Of a stretch of 7,248 nt of DNA, positions 6,998-7,248 are shown piece after piece. The stretch lies in assembly GCA_937900125.1 (NCBI GenBank), contig CALCEK010000188.1, forward strand, positions 1 to 7,248. Reading direction: 5' to 3'. The translations under genes and the position numbers were made by a program. Source of the DNA: an uncultured Treponema sp. (GTDB taxonomy: Bacteria; Spirochaetota; Spirochaetia; Treponematales; Treponemataceae). Within the stretch, counting starts at the first letter, position 1. Every line of letters starts with the position of its first letter. The notes under the pieces were generated by a model. It was not told where the DNA came from. It made no database searches and saw only the letters and a program-made list of their open reading frames with translations.

Positions 6998-7010
6998 ATA
7001 AAGTGCAAAT
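6991..7010 (-). repeat. Direct repeat of ATTTGCACT overlapping the -35, possible operator
   Basis: Two perfect copies of ATTTGCACT (minus strand) occupy 6991-6999 and 7002-7010, 11 bases apart, about one helical turn. The proximal copy contains the proposed -35 hexamer. A shorter inverted match, TTTGCAC on the plus strand, occurs at 7083-7089. The spacing and location suggest a binding site for a transcription factor, which cannot be named from the sequence. Confidence 0.45.
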
Positions 7011-7020
7011 CTAAGGGGCG

Positions 7021-7063
7021 ATTTTTGAAGGAATTTGGGGAATTTTTGAAAAAAATTTGGAAA
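7021..7063. repeat. Imperfect 21-22 base A/T-rich tandem repeat upstream of promoter
   Basis: Two units share ATTTTTGAA (7021-7029 and 7042-7050) and AATTTGG (7032-7038 and 7054-7060). Two bases (GG) separate these blocks in the first unit and three (AAA) in the second. The units are about two helical turns apart and contain A- and T-tracts, continuing into an A-rich stretch to 7074. They may act as curved DNA or an UP-like element for the operon promoter; that role is inferred. Confidence 0.45.
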
Positions 7064-7102
7064 AACAAAAAAAACGACTCAGTTTGCACGTATTGATGTC
7101 AA

Positions 7103-7248
7103 TTATGTGGCCCATGGCAAGATCGGTCTTTTTCGCACGTTTTTAGAGCGAACCGTCTTGCTCGTCGAGAAAACGAAGTCGATGAAGATGTTCTGCTTCT
7201 CAAGGAACGTCTCCTTCGAGTAGTTCAAAATGTTGTTCAGAATCAGGT
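7103..7248 (-). CDS. 3' end of an unidentified ORF entering from the right edge
   Basis: A minus-strand frame is open from the right edge to TAA at 7105-7103, giving 47 residues that begin LILNNILNYSKETFLEKQNI and end RKRPILPWAT. I do not recognise the product. The basic C-terminal stretch (TVRSKNVRKR) is the only visible character. If real, it is a gene upstream of and co-directional with the chemosensory operon, ending about 180 bases before the receptor start. Caution is needed: a plus-strand frame is also open across the same bases (7050-7220, stop TAG 7221-7223). The two frames share third codon positions, so third-base composition cannot separate them. No convincing terminator follows. 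Confidence 0.4.
   Translation of the reverse strand, partial: LILNNILNYSKETFLEKQNIFIDFVFSTSKTVRSKNVRKRPILPWAT

Noticed and set aside
7067..7085. Possible terminator on the minus strand: weak AAAC/GTTT stem followed by T8
   Set aside because: The stem is only 4 base pairs and A/T-rich, too weak for an intrinsic terminator; the T-run is better explained as part of the A/T-tract region.
7097..7102. Perfect TTGACA -35 hexamer on the minus strand
   Set aside because: No -10-like hexamer lies 16-18 bases downstream (AGTCGT/GAGTCG region), and it sits beside the stop of the upstream frame.
7093..7102. Near-palindrome TTGATGTCAA
   Set aside because: It is short, unrepeated, overlaps the end of a possible ORF and is expected by chance.
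1..7248. CRISPR array, tRNA/rRNA or insertion-sequence ends
   Set aside because: No regularly spaced repeats, cloverleaf-like segments, transposase motifs or terminal inverted repeats were seen.

Overview
The window holds one minus-strand chemosensory operon. Reading right to left, it encodes a membrane chemoreceptor (6920-5100), CheW (5099-4593), an unrecognised 167-residue protein that may be a divergent CheW-like fold (4600-4097), the methyltransferase CheR (4100-3261), a hybrid CheA kinase with a C-terminal receiver (3260-1152), and a class III nucleotide cyclase with a degenerate receiver at its N-terminus (1159-1, running off the left edge). Every junction is either abutting (TAG/ATG, TGA/ATG) or overlaps by 4 or 8 bases, so the six genes are almost certainly co-transcribed and translationally coupled.

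The organism is most likely a spirochaete of the Treponema type. This is an inference from the unusual receptor hairpin tip (QAKIIAFNAELEASSAGEAG in place of the usual QTNxLALNAAxEAARAGE), the CheA-receiver fusion and the codon use. It rests on remembered family patterns, not on a search.

The right-hand 330 bases hold the promoter region of the operon and the 3' end of an unidentified ORF that enters from the right edge. The promoter region has a plausible sigma70-type promoter (TTGCAC-18-TATAAA) about 50-80 bases upstream of the receptor start, an 11-base-period direct repeat overlapping its -35, and an A/T-rich imperfect tandem repeat of 21-22 bases farther upstream. A strong Shine-Dalgarno sits 8 bases before the receptor ATG.

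Inferred working model: the receptor senses a ligand through a periplasmic dCache-like domain and controls CheA through CheW, possibly with the 167-residue protein. CheR methylates the receptor. CheA passes phosphate to its own fused receiver. No free-standing CheY and no CheB methylesterase is encoded here. The terminal gene instead couples a receiver-like domain, which has lost its phosphorylation residues, to a cAMP/cGMP-type cyclase. The operon therefore looks like a chemosensory pathway whose output may be a cyclic nucleotide rather than, or in addition to, flagellar switching. That link is suggested by gene order and domain content only. No RNA genes, CRISPR arrays or insertion sequences were seen.
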